A stretch of DNA of 63,700 nt, from contig JAUYAK010000103.1 of NCBI GenBank assembly GCA_030693515.1, positions 1 through 63,700 on the forward strand. Direction: 5' to 3'. Below are positions 1-10,100 of this stretch, in pieces. The notes beneath the pieces are model-generated. The model saw only the letters and a program-made list of their open reading frames with translations, ran no database searches and was not told the DNA's origin. Every line of letters begins with the position of its first letter. Position 1 is the stretch's first letter. The position numbers and the translations under genes were made by a program. This DNA is from Opitutaceae bacterium (GTDB lineage: Bacteria; Verrucomicrobiota; Verrucomicrobiia; Opitutales; Opitutaceae).

Positions 1-82
1 CACCGCCCACGAGTTCACGCCCCAGCGCTTCGCTCAACTCCCCCGCTGATTGCTCACCTCCGCCACTCGCCGGCTCTTTCAT
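1..82 (-). CDS. Possible 5' end of a gene leaving the window
   Basis: An open frame on the minus strand begins with ATG at position 82 and runs off the left edge without a stop. A purine-rich GGAGAG lies directly before the ATG, closer than usual for a ribosome binding site. The predicted start is Met-Lys-Glu-Pro-Ala followed by Gly/Glu-rich residues. There is too little sequence to assign a family, and this could be a chance open frame. Confidence 0.25.
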   Translation of the reverse strand, partial: MKEPASGGGEQSAGELSEALGRELVGG

Positions 83-129
83 CTCTCCAATATAGCGGCC
101 GCGATTCCCGCGGCTAGCCTGTGCTCGAG

Positions 130-495
130 TTACCGCTTACATTCGATCCTCTTGATGGGATTCGTGGCCGGCGTGAAAGGGGAGCCTTCCGGACCATACC
201 GGTAGGTGTGAGAGTCGGTGACGTAGAGCGATCCCGCCTCGTCCACGGCCATGGTCATAGGGTTCGCGATGTTCGGTTCCGCCACGACCAGCCGCAGTGA
301 AAATCCCGCGGGAAGCGTGAACTGACTTTCGACTGCGGCTGAATCGGGTGCGCTGGAGCGGGGCGTCCCCATCTCAGGGGATGGCGGCGGCGGCAGAGTG
401 AGCGGAGCGGGTTGGGCGGACGCCGGTACAAGGCCGAGCGCCGCCGAGAAAGCGGCGAATGGCAGTCTGCGCCGAAAGCGGGAGAGGCTCTTCAT
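130..495 (-). pseudogene. N-terminal stump of a PVC-type membrane-bound dehydrogenase (heme-binding family)
   Basis: The frame encodes 121 residues. It starts at ATG 495 with a basic, hydrophobic signal peptide (residues 1-28, cleavage near ASAQ), a Pro-rich spacer (29-50), then FTLPAGFSLRLVV and a YVTDSHTYRYGP segment. These match the start of the first beta-propeller blades in the large PVC-superphylum dehydrogenases that carry a C-terminal CxxCH heme domain. Those proteins are normally many hundreds of residues long; this one stops after the first blades and nothing resembling the rest is seen in 1-129. It lies 16 bases after the isomerase-like gene on the same strand, so it was probably the last gene of that operon before deletion. 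A short secreted product is possible but unlikely to be an active enzyme. Confidence 0.7.
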
Positions 496-511
496 GGAGT
501 TGCCGGACGCG

Positions 512-1438
512 TCAGGCCGCCGCCGGTGCCGGGGCCGCGATGACAGAGCGCAGCCATGTGACGCTGTCGTGGATGTTGCGCGGCGTGCCGAGAGTCTCGA
601 CCGAGAAGACTCCGTCCCAATTAGTTTCCTTGAGGTAGTCGATGCACGCCCGGATGTTCGCCGCATTCGCGCCCTGGCCGATCGACGCATCCGACATCGC
701 AATGCCGGTCTCCTCCCCGCGGTTGGCCTCCGCCATCGATTTCGGAACGTCCTTGCAGTGCACGTGGCGCAGCCAAGGTCGGATCGCCTTAAGGTAGGTC
801 AGCGGGTCGTGCCCCGCGATGAAGGTGTTGCCCGTGTCGAAGTTCACCCCGAGCCATGGCGAATCGAACTCCTTCAGGATCCTGACCATCAGGTCCAGGT
901 CGTTGGTGAAAGGACCGTGCGGCTCGATGTTGACGCCGACCTGAAAACTCTCGGCCCGTTCGAGCACAAGGCGGAGGTTGAGCCTCCATTGGGCAATGGT
1001 TTCCTGGTCGCTCCAACCGACCGGCCTTGTGGCGCCATCCGTGCTGTCCACATAGGGACAGCCGAGCAAGCGGGCCATGCGGATGGCGCGCCAGACATAG
1101 GGAACCCCATAGACGGCTCCCTTCTGCCCGGTGAGCGGATAGCCGGCGTCGATTTGGGAGACACTAATTCCCCGCTCGTCGAGCGTTCGCTTGAGCCACA
1201 TCTCGTCGACGTCCATCGGCAGCGACGGGTCGTAACCGAGGCCTTGGATAAAATTCTGGCCGTCGATTAAGCCGAATTCGATCCGGATGAGTTTGTTTTC
1301 AACGGCCGATGCGACCGCTTGATCGAAGGAGCCGCTAAGGGTGCGCCAGTTGTCGGTGTGCATGCCGAGGAGAATGCCACTGCCGGCGGCTTCTGCGCCT
1401 ATCGGCGAGTTCTTCGAGGAAATGTCAGACGTTTTCAT
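512..1438 (-). CDS. Sugar phosphate isomerase/epimerase-like TIM barrel protein
   Basis: A 308-residue protein of the xylose isomerase-like TIM-barrel superfamily (AP endonuclease family 2 fold). Residues placed like the usual metal ligands are Glu172 (NIEPHGP), Asp201 (NFDTGN), His225/His227 (HVHCKD) and Glu281 (FSVETLG). Family members interconvert keto and aldo sugars or epimerise sugar derivatives; the substrate here is unknown. Start: an open frame extends further upstream to 1666, but the ATG at 1438 (MKTSDISSKN) precedes the first conserved part, and the upstream extension is low-complexity Arg/Pro-rich and overlaps the previous gene. No signal peptide is evident, so it is probably cytoplasmic. 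It lies 118 bases downstream of the sulfatase-TBDR gene on the same strand and likely processes the imported sugar. Confidence 0.82.
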   Translation of the reverse strand: MKTSDISSKNSPIGAEAAGSGILLGMHTDNWRTLSGSFDQAVASAVENKLIRIEFGLIDGQNFIQGLGYDPSLPMDVDEMWLKRTLDERGISVSQIDAGYPLTGQKGAVYGVPYVWRAIRMARLLGCPYVDSTDGATRPVGWSDQETIAQWRLNLRLVLERAESFQVGVNIEPHGPFTNDLDLMVRILKEFDSPWLGVNFDTGNTFIAGHDPLTYLKAIRPWLRHVHCKDVPKSMAEANRGEETGIAMSDASIGQGANAANIRACIDYLKETNWDGVFSVETLGTPRNIHDSVTWLRSVIAAPAPAAA

Positions 1439-1556
1439 GGATGGGTGATGGATGGGTTGGATTGGATGAGGACGGGGTGCACACAGGAAGAGAACGGGAG
1501 GGTGAGGCGCGGAGGCGGGTGCTTCGCCCCTCATGCAAGCGGGCCCAAGCGGGACC

Positions 1557-4500
1557 TCAAAACTTGTAGGTCGTGGACAGATAATAGGCCCGGGGCTGGA
1601 TCGGAATGTACTGCAGCATCGTGCTTTTCGGATCCGCCGGAAGCGTGGTGAAGCTCTGCCGGTCACCCGGGCTCACGCCCCACCCGCGCCACGTCATCAC
1701 GCCCTCGCCGTCGAGCACATTGTTGATGTTGAAGGTAAACGACAGGCGCTTGCTGAACGTGTAGCCGAGCGCGAGGTCGAACTGGTTGAAACGCGGCAGC
1801 ACAATCACATTGGCCACGTTGCCCGCGCGCTCGCCCATGTGTTTCCAGTGGATGTTAGCGAAGAACTTCTTGGTCTGATAACTAAGCGTGTTTTTCAGGA
1901 TAAAGTCGGGGTTGTTGTCCGATGGTTTGCCGGAGAAATCGAGATACGTGTCGTCATCGCGACCTGGGCCGCCGGCTTGGAAAATCTTCCACACCGTGCC
2001 CTCCGATTCCTGCCAAGTGAACACCGTACGCAGGCTCAATCGCTCGGTCAGAGAAATCCGGCCTTCGAGTTCGAGACCGTAGGAGGTGACGGCGTTGTAG
2101 ATAGGGTCCGGATAATAGGGGGTGATGCCGTCGGCCTCGATCGCCTGGGGGTTGCTGTTGATGTCGCCGAGGCGGCTCCAGAACGGAGTGGCCGTGAAAG
2201 TGTAACGGGCATTCTTATACCGGTAGCCAAGCTCCCATTGTTTTACGGTCTGCGGCCGGCCTTTCAGATTATCCAGCCGAAACTGGGAGGCGTAGGCGCG
2301 GAAAAACTGGAAGTCCGGGGCCTTTTCGCCATCCGCATATCGGATGTAGAACGAGTTTCTGTCGTTGATGACGAAATTCGACGCCGCAGACCACGAGAAG
2401 CTGTCGACGTCCTTGTCGTAGTGCCATTTGTTCGCAGGGTTAGGCACCACGAATCGGTTGTCATATAGAGTAAGGGGATTGCCGTCGGCTCCGCCGTAGG
2501 TCGGATCCCAATTGGCTCGCGGGTTCTGAATTCCGGATCCGTTATATCCCTTGACCGCGTAGTTCTCGAACCTGAATCCCCAGTCGATGCCCCAGCGGGG
2601 GTGTATGTCCCATTTGTGCCCGAAGAACATGGCCCGTTGCCTGGCTACCGCCTCCGCCCGGCTGTAGCCACGGCCGAGCGCGGTGTAACCGGCATGATTC
2701 GTCAGCTGCGCCGTCTGCCCGTTCCATCCCTCGACTGCGGCCAAGGCGGCGGCGGAAGTGCCGGCCGGCGCGTTCGCCGCAGTCGCGGGAATCCATGTAA
2801 CCGCCACAGGCACCGGCTGCTCGGTCAGAGGGGATGCCGTCAAGCCGGCGCTCGACTGACGATGGTCGATGTCCGCATAAGCAAAGAATCCACCGGCAGT
2901 AAACGTCATCCTGTTGGTCCGCTTCGTGACGGAGAACTGTTCCATCAGATCGTCGATGTGGTTGTTAAAAACGAGCCCATTATTCACCCAGAGGGTGTTG
3001 GCCTGGATATGCTGGTTGGGCAGCGCCGAATACGTGACCACCTGACCAGGATTCGACGGAGCCGCGCCAGTCACCGCGTAGCTCCCGTTCGACGTGACCT
3101 CCGCAAGGAGCGCTCCGGTCTCGCGACTCCGGAACTGGTAGGTTCCCGCTGGAACCCGGGCATTGAAAGGGCCTCCGCTGAAAGCAAGCTGGTACGCACT
3201 GAAAAAATTCGGCCAATCCAGACTACGCGGAGTCGGGCCCGCCGCTGAATTCCAGTCAGCCCAGCTGCGGCTGAACTTGGCGTTGTTGTGAACCGACCAG
3301 CCGTCGCCGAACTCGTGCCTCCAGTCCAGTCCGATCACTCGTTGCCGGTTGTGAACCTTCTCGGTCGTGTCATAGGTGTCGAGATTATCTGCCGCTTCGC
3401 GGGGATACGAGTGCTTCGAAGCGGGGAACAAGTCCGTGCTATACCGGCTCAAGCCGGGCGCCTGCTTGGGATCCTGCGGATTGAAGGCCAAAAGATAGTC
3501 GTAGTAATAATTCCTGTCGTTCAGGTACTTCGCGTAGATCTTCGCGGAGCCGTTTCCATAATCCTTGAAAAGATTGGCGCGCACTTGGTACCCGTCATCG
3601 ACAGGATAACCGATGAGCGGACGGTGCCCCTCCGCCACTCGGTAAAAGCCCCCCACGTGGTAAAGCCAGCCTGTTTCGCTCACCGGGCCACCGATGTTCA
3701 AATCGACGCGGTACATCGGCGACCAGTCGCCCTCCATGCCGAAACGGGTGCGAAGTTCCCCGCCGAACTCAGGCGTGCCCGTCTTGGTGATGTAGTTAAA
3801 AACACCACCTGGAGCGTTAGCTGCCGTGATTGCGGCGCTGCCACCGCGCACCGCCTCGACACGCCGCAGCGTGGCGTCGGAACGATTGAAGTAGCTCGTC
3901 CCGTAGTTGCTGAAATTGACGTTTGTGATCGGGAGCCCGTCCTCCTGCATTGAGACATAGTAATGGCCGTTGGCGCCATCGCTACTATTGACCGAGATGC
4001 CGCGCGAATAAACCATCCCGCGGATTTCGCCCAGCGAAGAGTTTACGAACACACCCGGCACGTCCAACAGCAGGTCATCGGCGCTGCGCGCCACCTGTGC
4101 CGCCATCATTTCCGCGTCGATGGTCGAAATGGACACCGTTGCCTTGCGGACAGCGGTGGCATCGAACACACCGGTGACGACAAAATGGTCGAGCTTCACC
4201 GCGTCCTCCTCTTGGCTTCGGTTTATCGGGCGGCCGCGTTTCTCGGTTTGCGCCACCCGGCTGTCTCGCGGTTGTGCAGCGGCGCGATTCGCGGACTCGC
4301 CGACTTTGTTGTCAGCGCGGTTATCGCTTCTGGCCGCGGCATCGGGCGCAGGCACGTCGGAGGCACGCTCGTAGCGCGGGTTCGGTTTGGGCACAACATC
4401 GCCGGTGGCGAGAAAGCCGTCGATGAGTGCATCGAGTTGCTTCACTTTGTCGGGCATCTGCCCGGCGAGGTTCTTGGTTTCACCGATGTCGTCCTTCAAG

Positions 4501-5900
4501 TTGTAAAGTTCGTGCGCGTTGGGATGCTGGGCGTTGGTTTCAAACCAGCGGATGAGTTTCCAGTCACCTGCGCGCACGCTCACTCCCGGCGGAATGCCAA
4601 AGAGCGTGTGCGGGAAGTAGTGATACACCCCGGAGCGTGCGAGCGGGCCGGTTTGCTTGAGCGCGGGAATGATGCTGATGCCGTCCATTTTCTGCACGGG
4701 ATTCGGCGCGAGACCGAGGGCATCGAGGAGGGTCGGGTAAAGGTCATAGGCGTGGACGATGGCCGTGCTGGTCGAGCCGGGTTGCACCACGCCGGGCCAT
4801 GCGATCATCAACGGCACGCGCACGCCGCCTTCGTAGAGCGTCCCCTTGCCGGCGCGCAGCGGGGCGTTGCTCGTCGGCGGGAGGTTGTCGGCGAATTTAA
4901 GCCAGTTCTTGCGAAGGTCGTTGGTGGGTGGCCGGTTCTTTTCCTTCTCCTGCTGTTTGAGGTCGGCTACATTGCTGAAATCGTTACCGCCGTTGTCGGA
5001 GAAAAAGATGAAAAGAGTGTTCTCCGTCAGTTTGAGTTCATCGAGTTTGTCGAGGAGACGGCCGAGGCTTTCGTCAACGCTTTGAAGCATCGCGGCCATG
5101 ATGGGATTGCCCTGTTTGCCGCGCGGATCTTTCCTACCCATGAATGCCTCGGCGTATTTCGGCTTGAACCCCCACGGGCCATGCACGCCGTAATGCCAGA
5201 GGTTGAGAAAGAATGGACGCTCGCGGTTGTCGGTAATGAACTTGATCGCCTCGTCCGTGAGCCGGTCGGTGATGTATTCGCCGGGCGGACCGTTGGTGAT
5301 GGTGCCGACGTGGTTTTTGTTGGCCGGTTCGCCCTCGGGCTTCACGCCGTAGGGCGAGAAATAACTCGGCGGCCCCGGATCGGGCGCAGCATGAAACGCC
5401 ACTGCGAAGCCCTGCTGCTCCGGCCAATGCGGTCGCGTGAGCCCGAGGTGCCACTTGCCCAGGTGCGCCGTGCGATAGTCCGCATCGCGCAACGCCTCCG
5501 CGAGCGTGTATTCCGAAGGATCCATGTAGGTCTGCGTGATCGGGTAGATGAACGGGGCGCTCGGCGGGGCCTCGGCACGCAGTTCCCGTGCATGCGGCGG
5601 ACTGTGGCCCGCAGGTGTGGTCATACCGTGGTGCAGGGGAGACTTGCCCGTGAGAATGCTCGCGCGCGAGGGCGAACAAAGCGGGGTGGCGTAAGCATCG
5701 GTGAAACGCATCGCGCGCTTTGCGAACCGCTCCATGTTCGGGGTCTCGTAATACTTTGAACCGTTGACGGTCGTGTCCATCCACCCCATGTCGTCCACGA
5801 GAAAGAGGATGATATTGGGCTTCGCGGGGGTGGCACCACGGGCTGGGAATATGTGCGCAAGGAACGTGAGGGCGAGGACCGCGAGCGTAGGTGTTGTCAT
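1557..5900 (-). CDS. Sulfatase fused in frame to a complete TonB-dependent receptor
   Basis: One uninterrupted frame of 1447 residues. Residues 1-22 are a signal peptide. Residues 25-510 are a type I (formylglycine) sulfatase with metal ligands Asp36/Asp37, the maturation motif C75-S-P-S-R79, the GKWHLG motif near 148-153, and SDNGG at 301-305. Residues 511-566 are a polar Ala/Arg/Asp linker. From about 567 (AVKLDHFVVTGVF) to the terminal Phe1447 is a full TBDR with plug motifs (ALRRVEAVRGG region, APGGVFNYITKTG) and a beta-barrel ending in YLSTTYKF. The sulfatase part is of ordinary length and the receptor part (about 880 residues) is also full size, but the receptor has no signal peptide of its own. 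Start 5900 is chosen because it begins the signal peptide; the frame is open up to 6020. By topology the sulfatase would sit in the periplasm, tethered to the plug. An ancestral deletion joining two adjacent genes is the likely origin; whether the fusion is functional is not known. Confidence 0.9.
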   Translation of the reverse strand: MTTPTLAVLALTFLAHIFPARGATPAKPNIILFLVDDMGWMDTTVNGSKYYETPNMERFAKRAMRFTDAYATPLCSPSRASILTGKSPLHHGMTTPAGHSPPHARELRAEAPPSAPFIYPITQTYMDPSEYTLAEALRDADYRTAHLGKWHLGLTRPHWPEQQGFAVAFHAAPDPGPPSYFSPYGVKPEGEPANKNHVGTITNGPPGEYITDRLTDEAIKFITDNRERPFFLNLWHYGVHGPWGFKPKYAEAFMGRKDPRGKQGNPIMAAMLQSVDESLGRLLDKLDELKLTENTLFIFFSDNGGNDFSNVADLKQQEKEKNRPPTNDLRKNWLKFADNLPPTSNAPLRAGKGTLYEGGVRVPLMIAWPGVVQPGSTSTAIVHAYDLYPTLLDALGLAPNPVQKMDGISIIPALKQTGPLARSGVYHYFPHTLFGIPPGVSVRAGDWKLIRWFETNAQHPNAHELYNLKDDIGETKNLAGQMPDKVKQLDALIDGFLATGDVVPKPNPRYERASDVPAPDAAARSDNRADNKVGESANRAAAQPRDSRVAQTEKRGRPINRSQEEDAVKLDHFVVTGVFDATAVRKATVSISTIDAEMMAAQVARSADDLLLDVPGVFVNSSLGEIRGMVYSRGISVNSSDGANGHYYVSMQEDGLPITNVNFSNYGTSYFNRSDATLRRVEAVRGGSAAITAANAPGGVFNYITKTGTPEFGGELRTRFGMEGDWSPMYRVDLNIGGPVSETGWLYHVGGFYRVAEGHRPLIGYPVDDGYQVRANLFKDYGNGSAKIYAKYLNDRNYYYDYLLAFNPQDPKQAPGLSRYSTDLFPASKHSYPREAADNLDTYDTTEKVHNRQRVIGLDWRHEFGDGWSVHNNAKFSRSWADWNSAAGPTPRSLDWPNFFSAYQLAFSGGPFNARVPAGTYQFRSRETGALLAEVTSNGSYAVTGAAPSNPGQVVTYSALPNQHIQANTLWVNNGLVFNNHIDDLMEQFSVTKRTNRMTFTAGGFFAYADIDHRQSSAGLTASPLTEQPVPVAVTWIPATAANAPAGTSAAALAAVEGWNGQTAQLTNHAGYTALGRGYSRAEAVARQRAMFFGHKWDIHPRWGIDWGFRFENYAVKGYNGSGIQNPRANWDPTYGGADGNPLTLYDNRFVVPNPANKWHYDKDVDSFSWSAASNFVINDRNSFYIRYADGEKAPDFQFFRAYASQFRLDNLKGRPQTVKQWELGYRYKNARYTFTATPFWSRLGDINSNPQAIEADGITPYYPDPIYNAVTSYGLELEGRISLTERLSLRTVFTWQESEGTVWKIFQAGGPGRDDDTYLDFSGKPSDNNPDFILKNTLSYQTKKFFANIHWKHMGERAGNVANVIVLPRFNQFDLALGYTFSKRLSFTFNINNVLDGEGVMTWRGWGVSPGDRQSFTTLPADPKSTMLQYIPIQPRAYYLSTTYKF
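4276..4339. repeat. 64-bp linker repeat, copy 1 (in sulfatase-TBDR linker)
   Basis: This stretch aligns without gaps to 9923-9986, with about 12-13 differences over 64 bases. In both places it is read in the same frame on the minus strand. Here it encodes residues 521-542 of the fusion protein, ending in ESANRAAA. It lies exactly in the linker between the N-terminal enzyme and the receptor. Confidence 0.75.
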
Positions 5901-6051
5901 GATACGAAAGGGGCGGGAGGGCGGAGGGCGGTCCTGCCCGTCAATTGCGGCGATCGCCGCACCGCGTGGCGCAGCCCGATGAAATTCGGGGGGGCTGACA
6001 TGGGCTGGAGCATGCTGCATGAACGTGGAGACGCCGATTTGTAGAGCGGAA

Positions 6052-6960
6052 CTATCTGTCGAGCAGTTTCGCCATCAGGAATTCAGTCGAATTGACGTAT
6101 TTGTCGGATTTCGAGACCGCGGGAATAACCAAATGGCATTCGTGTCCGACCTGGTCGGCTTTCTCCTTCAGCTTCACGCCGTAGACCGGGTGGTGAATCC
6201 CGTGCGCCGCATCTTCGGAAGGAAGCTTCATGTTGCCGCTGTAGGTCATGAACAGGGGTGGATCTTTCCGGTCGAGATGGTTGCAGGGCGAGAATTCCAC
6301 GTAGAGGGCGCGGTGTTGTTCATAATTCCTGAGCGCCCCTTCGAGGTTGGGCTCGCCGACCGCCATGTTGATCATCCGGTGCTTGAGCACATTCGGGCCT
6401 AGCCAGCCTTCGATGACCATGGGGTCGATCGAGGTCTGACCCGCCGTCACTGCGGCCGCGCAGACGCGCGTCGACTCACGCAAGATCGGGTCGCGGGCGT
6501 GGGAGTCGGCAAGGTCGTCGTGGAGCAACAGCCACATGGACGTGCATGCGCCGGCACTGTTGCCGGTCAGCGCAAGACGATCTTTGTCGATGTTCCATTC
6601 CGCGGCCTTCGAGCGGAGGTATTGAACGGCCCGCGCCGCATCGTGCACCGGCGCCGGCAAGGGTGCTTCGGCGGTGAGACGATAGTTGATGCTGGCACAG
6701 GAAATCCCCGCGTCGAGGAACGGTTGGATCACGGCGGGTTTCTGCTTCTTGTCGCCGCCAATCCAGCCGCCACCGTGAATGAAAACGAGGAGCGGCCGGG
6801 GTCCGGCTCCGGCCGCTTTCCAAAAGTCGAGCCGGTTGGCCGCGTGCGGACCGTAGGCCACCTCGGCGTGCGTCGGCAGCAGTGGTTTTGCCAGCTCCGC
6901 GGCAAACGCAGCGACGGCGGCGCTCAGGAGCATGAGGAAAAGGAAGATTCGCTTATTCAT
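6052..6960 (-). CDS. Secreted alpha/beta-hydrolase, esterase/lipase (HSL-like) family
   Basis: A 302-residue protein with a signal peptide (MNKRIFLFLMLLSAAVAAFA). It has the oxyanion-hole motif H62-G-G-G65-W and the nucleophile elbow G-N-S135-A-G, both diagnostic of the hormone-sensitive-lipase/BD-FAE branch of alpha/beta-hydrolases. The C-terminal histidine of the triad is probably in the VGHECH segment (about 278-282). These enzymes hydrolyse short acyl esters; in a glycan-degradation cluster the likely role is removal of acetyl or feruloyl groups from imported oligosaccharides in the periplasm. It lies between a TBDR and the sulfatase-TBDR gene on the same strand, 151 bases before the latter. 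Substrate is inferred from context only. Confidence 0.87.
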   Translation of the reverse strand: MNKRIFLFLMLLSAAVAAFAAELAKPLLPTHAEVAYGPHAANRLDFWKAAGAGPRPLLVFIHGGGWIGGDKKQKPAVIQPFLDAGISCASINYRLTAEAPLPAPVHDAARAVQYLRSKAAEWNIDKDRLALTGNSAGACTSMWLLLHDDLADSHARDPILRESTRVCAAAVTAGQTSIDPMVIEGWLGPNVLKHRMINMAVGEPNLEGALRNYEQHRALYVEFSPCNHLDRKDPPLFMTYSGNMKLPSEDAAHGIHHPVYGVKLKEKADQVGHECHLVIPAVSKSDKYVNSTEFLMAKLLDR

Positions 6961-7146
6961 GGGTGGTATCGCCGCGCCTTCGGCGTGAAAAAAAGTGCCG
7001 GGCTCTAGTTTGGCGAAGGGGGGAACCGAAGTGGCAGACGGAGCGGCCTGAACCCCGATCGCGGCCAGGTCATTGTCATCGGAGGAGCGGCGAGGCGGGA
7101 AAAGACGTGAAAATATGAAATCGTCCCGGACATGGGATCGGCTGGA

Positions 7147-10100
7147 TCAAAAGTTGATCGTGCTCGAAAGCCCCCAACTCCGCGGCTTTTGAAAGACGTA
7201 GCGATACACGACCGCTTCATCCTGATCGGCGATCAGCAGGGCGTCCTCGTCGAGGAGATTATCCACGTTGAGCTGTACGCGCACCCGGAGCCCTTTGCGT
7301 GGGACGAAGGTGCGCCCGAACATGACGTTGAAAAGCGTGTGAGGTTTGCCCAAGAGCGGCCGGGCGGTGACGGAATTATAGCCGGTGACCGGCGCCGAGC
7401 GGTAATTTGCGCCCAGACCGATCATGCTCGCCCCCAGGATTGGGGTTTCGTCGCTAAAGGTGTAGCTTGTGAACAAATTTCCGGTGTATTCGCGATGTTG
7501 CCGCGGGGCCTGGCCGTTCGCGGCCTGCGCATTGCCGTAGAGAAGATCGAGCGTCTCCACCGCCCCGCCGATGGTGCGTTTGTTCGCCGGCACCTGGGCG
7601 CTCGGCGTCGGGAGCATGAGCCCGGCGCTGCGCAGCCACTCCGCGCGATTGGTCGCGAGGTAATTGCCGATGGCGGGAAATGTGTTGCTTTGAACGACCT
7701 CGGACTGGCTGAAGTTGAGGGCAGCCCGCCAGCGCGGAGTCGGACTGGCCGTCAGCTCCAGTTCCCATCCGCGCCCCTCGTTGTCCACCGCATCCCGGTT
7801 CGTATTGTCGATCACCTTGGTGGCCTGGTTCAACGCCTCCCAATTGTCATTGATGACGTTGATGATTGCGAGGAGCTGCGGCCCGACATTGCCGCTGAAA
7901 TTTTTCTGGCGGATTTGATAGTGGCCGAGCGTGGCGTTGATGCGACCGTCCAGCAGCGCGAGCTTCACGCCGAAATCCCTTCCCTCGCCGGTGCGCGGCC
8001 CGAGCGGACGGCTGTCGATCCCCAGCTGGACCTGCGGCGTGAAATTATTAGCGCCGTTGTAGTACAGCGAGACGACCGGAAGCAGGTGGAAAACGCCGCC
8101 ATAGGTGCGGGTGTTGCCGGCAGCTGACGATTCGTCCCAGGCCGTGGGTCCGCCGAAGAACTCGCGGGTCACCGGATCGCGCTGCCATGACTCGGCGATG
8201 CCGGTGCGCACCGTCTGTTTATCCCGGCGCAAGCCGCCGGTGAGATGCAGGCGATTCCGCCAGAAAGCGCTCTGGCCGGCGATCATGACGGCGTCGTTGA
8301 CGATGTGCGCGACCGGTCCGGCGGAGGTGACAACAAAACCGGAGGTGACGCCATTGAGATTGACGATTGGAAACCGCAGCGGATCGTGCGCCCCCCGCAG
8401 GGCGGGATTGCCACTGGTGAAATCGAGGTAGGTGCGACGGTTGATGCGGTTGTTCGCCGCCGTCACATTAAGTCCGTAGAAACCGGTGCCCGGCGGCGTG
8501 ATGTTCGCCTCCGATTGTGCAAGGGTGTCCCTCCGCGACTGCTCGCGACTGCCGAGCAAGGCGATCCGGTGCTTCCCGAGATTTCGCTCGCGAAGGTCCA
8601 GTTCGTAAGAACCCGTCACGCGAAAATTATCGAGCCGCTCGGTCACCGTTTGGATGCGCGCGAAGCCTTCCACGTATAATCGCCCGGCATTGGGATTGGG
8701 CGCCCCTCCGCCGGCCGGCGGCCGGCCATCGGGCAGCGGTTGGTTCGTGAGGACGGCGTTCGGATCGCCGCGCACGCCGTTGTTTGCCGTCGAGACGCTC
8801 GAATTGAATACGCGATCCGAATCCTGCTGATTATAGGCCAGCTCAAAATTCAACGGCCCCAGCTTTTGCTCGATGAACACGGAATTATTGGCGTAGCGAT
8901 TGTCCGTGGAAGAGCCCGGCCCGGCCAGATTCGCCGAGCGTGGCACAATATCGAAATGGAAAAACGCCGGGGGCACGGTCAAGATCGCCGGCGATCCGGC
9001 GCTCGGCGACGAGCTGATCCGGGTGCCAAACCACGATACCGGGCCGATCCCCGACGTGGGATCGTAGACCAACATGCGTGAGGTGGACGCTTCAGTGCCG
9101 GCGACGGCGGCGGCGCCGGTGGCTGAAATCGGTTTGCCGGCCGCGAGCCAGGGAGAGGCCAAATCCCCCGGCCCCCACGAGTAGGCGACGATTTGCCTGC
9201 GGTCGATGTATTCGGACTGCGTCCGGATGAGGGTGTTTTGCCACGGGCGGAAGGCCACCCCCATCGCGCCGCCTTTCAATTTAAGAAAATCGAATTCCCG
9301 CCAGCTTCGGCGGTCCTGATACACGCCATTCACCCGCACGGCCAGATTCTTCCCGGACGGCCGATTCGCATCCACGGTGGCGCGATAGTCGTCCCAGCTG
9401 CCAAGCCGCAGTCTCACCTGCTGGATCGTGCGATCGATGCGCGCCTGCTTGGCCGTCGAATTGACGGCTCCGCCCACTCCGCCAATTCCGAAAAGAATCG
9501 AATTGGGACCTCGGGAAAAATCCAACCGCTCCGTATTGAAAACATCCGCCGAACGTCCGTAGGGGAAGAAATCGCGCAGCAAAGACGCACCTACAAATCC
9601 GCGCATTTGAATCGCCCCGTCCGACAGCTGAGTCGACGCCCCCTGCAAGTCGGTGAATTCCTGCCCGCCATTGAGCGTGTAGGACATCGCTTGAATGACA
9701 TCCGTCACGCCGATGTCGTCGAGAAACTGTTTGGTGAAAACCGAGATCGCCGCCGGGGTGTCGCGCAGTTCGGTATTGAGGCGGCTTCCTGCCAGCGTGC
9801 TGGTGGCGAGGTAGCCTCGGTCTTCGCTGGCCGTGATCGTAAACGGAGACAGCACGAGCGGCGTATCGTCGCTCGCGGATGGGCGCGCCTTCGGCACCTC
9901 ACGGTCTCCTCGCTCTGGCGTCGCAGCAGCGCGATTTGCCGGCGCGCCGCCTTTGCTGTCAGCGGGGAGGTCGCTGCTGGCCGTGGTCGGCGCCCCCCCT
10001 TGGGCTTTTGGGGCGTTCGCCCGGTTTACGGCGATCGCTCCGTTCTTGGACGATGCGACGGTAAGGGGAGTGCCCGCAATCAGCCGGTTGATCGCTTCGC

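Noticed and set aside
398-1270. Long plus-strand open frame opposite the isomerase-like gene
   Set aside because: Codon pattern is the mirror of the real minus-strand gene; no family similarity. Such shadows are common in GC-rich DNA.
3963-5759. 598-codon plus-strand frame opposite the sulfatase part of the fusion
   Set aside because: Antisense shadow of a strongly supported sulfatase; Arg/His/Val-rich without domains.
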